From: Luteipulveratus halotolerans
Lineage (GTDB): Bacteria > Actinomycetota > Actinomycetes > Actinomycetales > Dermatophilaceae
DNA length: 64,000 bases
Assembly: GCF_001247745.1 (NCBI RefSeq)
Contig: NZ_LAIR01000002.1
Location: 3,534,001 to 3,598,000 of the forward strand
Reading direction: 5' to 3'
Made by a program: the position numbers and the translations under genes. The notes below the pieces were generated by a model. The model was not told the origin of the DNA and searched no databases. It saw only the letters and a program-made list of their open reading frames with translations. Numbering within the stretch: the stretch's first letter is position 1; the number at the start of each line of letters is the position of its first letter. Positions 62,577-64,000 of this stretch are shown here, piece by piece.

Positions 62577-63653
62577 CTACGGCGCGCCCGGGCGACCGTG
62601 AGTGCGCGGCGGGTCGTAGCCGCCCTCGGGCGCGACCATCTCGCCGCGGACGCCGAGCAGCCGGATCGGGCGGTCGTCGTCGAGCCCCAGCAGCAGGTCG
62701 AGCGCGGTCTGCGCGATGACGGCGGGGTCGTACGTCGGCTCGGCCAGCTTGCGGACGCGCGTCTTGGTGAAGAACGGCGCGAACCGCACCTTGAGGTGGA
62801 CCCGCATGCACGCGCGACCCTCGGCCTTGATCGACTCGACGACCTGGTCGGCGAGCGTGCGGAGCGCTGCGGCGATCTCGTCGGCGGTCTCGAGGTTGCG
62901 CTGGTAGGTGGTCTCGTGACCGTGCGCCCGCGCGACCCAGGGCGTGTCGTCGACCGTGGTGGCGCCCTCGCCCCGGCCGAGGCGCCCGATGTGCGGGCCG
63001 GTGTTGGGCCCGAACTCGGCCATCAGCGGTTCGTCGGGCGATGCCGCGAGCTCGGCGACCGTGCGAATACCTAATGATGCCAACCGTTCTGCGATGCGCG
63101 GGCCGACTCCCCACAGCGCCTTGGTCGGGCGATGACCCATGTGGTCGAGCCAGTTGTCAGCGGTGAGCCTGAAGGTGCCGCGAGGCTTGCCGAAGTCGGT
63201 GGCGTTCTTGGCGCGCACCGTGGTGTCGCCGATGCCGATCGAGCAGTGCAGGTCGGTGGCGGCGAGCACCGCGTCACGGATGGCCTGGGCAGTCGCGTCG
63301 ACGTCGTCGGTCTCGATGCCGACGAACGCCTCGTCCCAGCCGAGCAGCTGCACGGTCGCACCCGGGAAGTCACGCAGGGTCTGCATGACCTGGGCCGACG
63401 CCGCTTCGTAGACCGGGAAGTCGACGGGCAGGAACACCGCATCAGGGCACTTGCGCACGGCCGTCTTGAGCGGCATGCCGGAGCGGATGCCGAACTCGCG
63501 GGCTTCGTACGACGCCGTGGAGACGACCGCCCGCTCGCTCGGGTCTCCCCTGCCACCGACCACGACCGGGAGGCCGACGAGCTCAGGACGGCGCAGCAGC
63601 TCGACGGCCGCGAGGAACTGGTCCATGTCGACGTGCAGCACCCAGCGCGTCAC
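62577..63653 (-). CDS. dinB: DNA polymerase IV (Y family)
   Basis: 358 residues. Catalytic carboxylates are Asp in LHVDMDQFLAAVELLRRPEL and Asp-Glu in LLGWDEAFVGIE (the usual form is SIDEA). The palm/fingers motif YEAREFGIRSGMPLKTAVRKCP, the thumb helix-hairpin-helix (GVGPRIAERLASLGIRTVAEL) and the little finger follow. It copies damaged DNA. The GTG at 63653 has AGGAGG upstream. No clear LexA box was seen before it. Confidence 0.9.
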   Translation of the reverse strand: MTRWVLHVDMDQFLAAVELLRRPELVGLPVVVGGRGDPSERAVVSTASYEAREFGIRSGMPLKTAVRKCPDAVFLPVDFPVYEAASAQVMQTLRDFPGATVQLLGWDEAFVGIETDDVDATAQAIRDAVLAATDLHCSIGIGDTTVRAKNATDFGKPRGTFRLTADNWLDHMGHRPTKALWGVGPRIAERLASLGIRTVAELAASPDEPLMAEFGPNTGPHIGRLGRGEGATTVDDTPWVARAHGHETTYQRNLETADEIAAALRTLADQVVESIKAEGRACMRVHLKVRFAPFFTKTRVRKLAEPTYDPAVIAQTALDLLLGLDDDRPIRLLGVRGEMVAPEGGYDPPRTHGRPGAP

Positions 63654-63762
63654 CTGAGCCTCCTGACGAGACTCCTCCTCCGGCCGAGGTCGCAGGCTCC
63701 CCCGGGCCGGCATCGTCGTCGCGTCATGCCCTCATCCTGACCTCCGACGCCGACACTCGCCG

Positions 63763-64000
63763 CTACTGTCGCCCCATCGTCGGCATGACGTAATGCGCCC
63801 CGCGACGTTCGCCCTGCATCACCAGATGCCCGTCGCCGACGAGATCACGCAGCAGCGCTCGCGCCTGGGATGTGCCAACGGAACACAGACTCATCACTTG
63901 GCTGCGGGTGATGCTCCCGTACGCATCGACGTACTGGAGCACCATCTGGCGTTGCTGCAGGGGATCGGTCGACCTGACTCGAACATAGGCGTCCCGATCA
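63763..64000 (-). CDS. C-terminal winged-helix part of a larger protein, 5' end outside window
   Basis: The minus-strand frame is open to the window edge and ends near 63763. The visible 78 or so residues (QMVLQYVDAYGSITRSQVMSL, then LLRDLVGDGHLVMQGERRGAHY) form a winged helix. This resembles the tail of AlbA/divergent-AAA ATP-binding proteins, where such a domain follows the ATPase core. Whether the gene is that type depends on sequence beyond the window. Confidence 0.55.
   Translation of the reverse strand, partial: DRDAYVRVRSTDPLQQRQMVLQYVDAYGSITRSQVMSLCSVGTSQARALLRDLVGDGHLVMQGERRGAHYVMPTMGRQ

Overview
The window is uniformly GC-rich (about 70%) and densely packed. It has many GTG starts, frequent 4-nt stop/start overlaps, a WhiB-family regulator, a DUF222/13E12 HNH protein with an actinobacterial-type SOS box, and many leaderless promoters (TANNNT followed 6-8 nt later by the start codon). 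Together these point to an actinobacterium, most likely of the Micrococcales type. I cannot name a genus from the sequence alone. No tRNA, rRNA, CRISPR array or replication origin was seen.

Layout. 1-5 kb: the end of a PAP2-family membrane gene, a LysE-type amino-acid exporter with a LysR operator, a multicopper oxidase, a YbaK-type deacylase and the LysG/ArgP-like regulator. 5-8.5 kb: an ABC1 kinase, a coiled-coil protein, a type II NADH dehydrogenase and a WhiB7-like regulator. 8.5-11 kb: a leaderless drug-efflux operon (FMN reductase, DHA2 transporter, MerR). 11-18.7 kb: SOS-linked HNH protein, NCS1 permease with isochorismatase-like hydrolase, LuxR-type regulator, VOC protein, phosphofructokinase and aldo/keto reductase. 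18.7-24.3 kb: a second FMN reductase, two MFS exporters with their TetR and XRE regulators, and a UBP zinc-finger protein.

24.3-28.6 kb is a mobile zone. An IS110-family element, whose upstream noncoding arm could encode a bridge RNA, has been split by a 1.33-kb IS3-family element with a GAAC target duplication. Next to it lies a DHA2 transporter that has lost its N-terminus. 28.5-36.4 kb: TM2/GYF and DUF2752 membrane proteins, a DUF6177-like protein, a NarL-type two-component pair and a CUT1 sugar ABC operon without an ATPase. 36.4-44.3 kb: a membrane gene with an in-frame TGA, an SRPBCC-ArsR-SRPBCC operon with twin operators, an MMPL exporter divergent from PadR, a broken cupin, two tandem HAAS-domain membrane proteins, and HxlR divergent from an NAD(P)H quinone oxidoreductase. 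44.4-47.3 kb is a decayed island: two SnoaL-like proteins, a second IS3 element and a truncated acyl-CoA carboxylase beta gene. 47.3-64 kb: a GT4/GH92 operon, YciI, an endonuclease/exonuclease/phosphatase, a secreted beta-propeller, quinone oxidoreductase, an EthA-like Baeyer-Villiger monooxygenase with an alpha/beta hydrolase, AraC, an SDR pseudogene, several small genes, a GDPD, DNA polymerase IV and a partial winged-helix gene.

Themes. (1) Many efflux pumps each sit with a dedicated regulator and a recognisable operator. (2) At least three dispersed repeat families occupy the intergenic spaces: GGTTGAGCC/GGTCTCGATACGG palindromes at four loci, a 58-59 bp hairpin at two loci, and CCTCTCG/CGAGAGG palindromes downstream of two genes. 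(3) There are several fresh pseudogenes, most of them close to IS elements or repeats.
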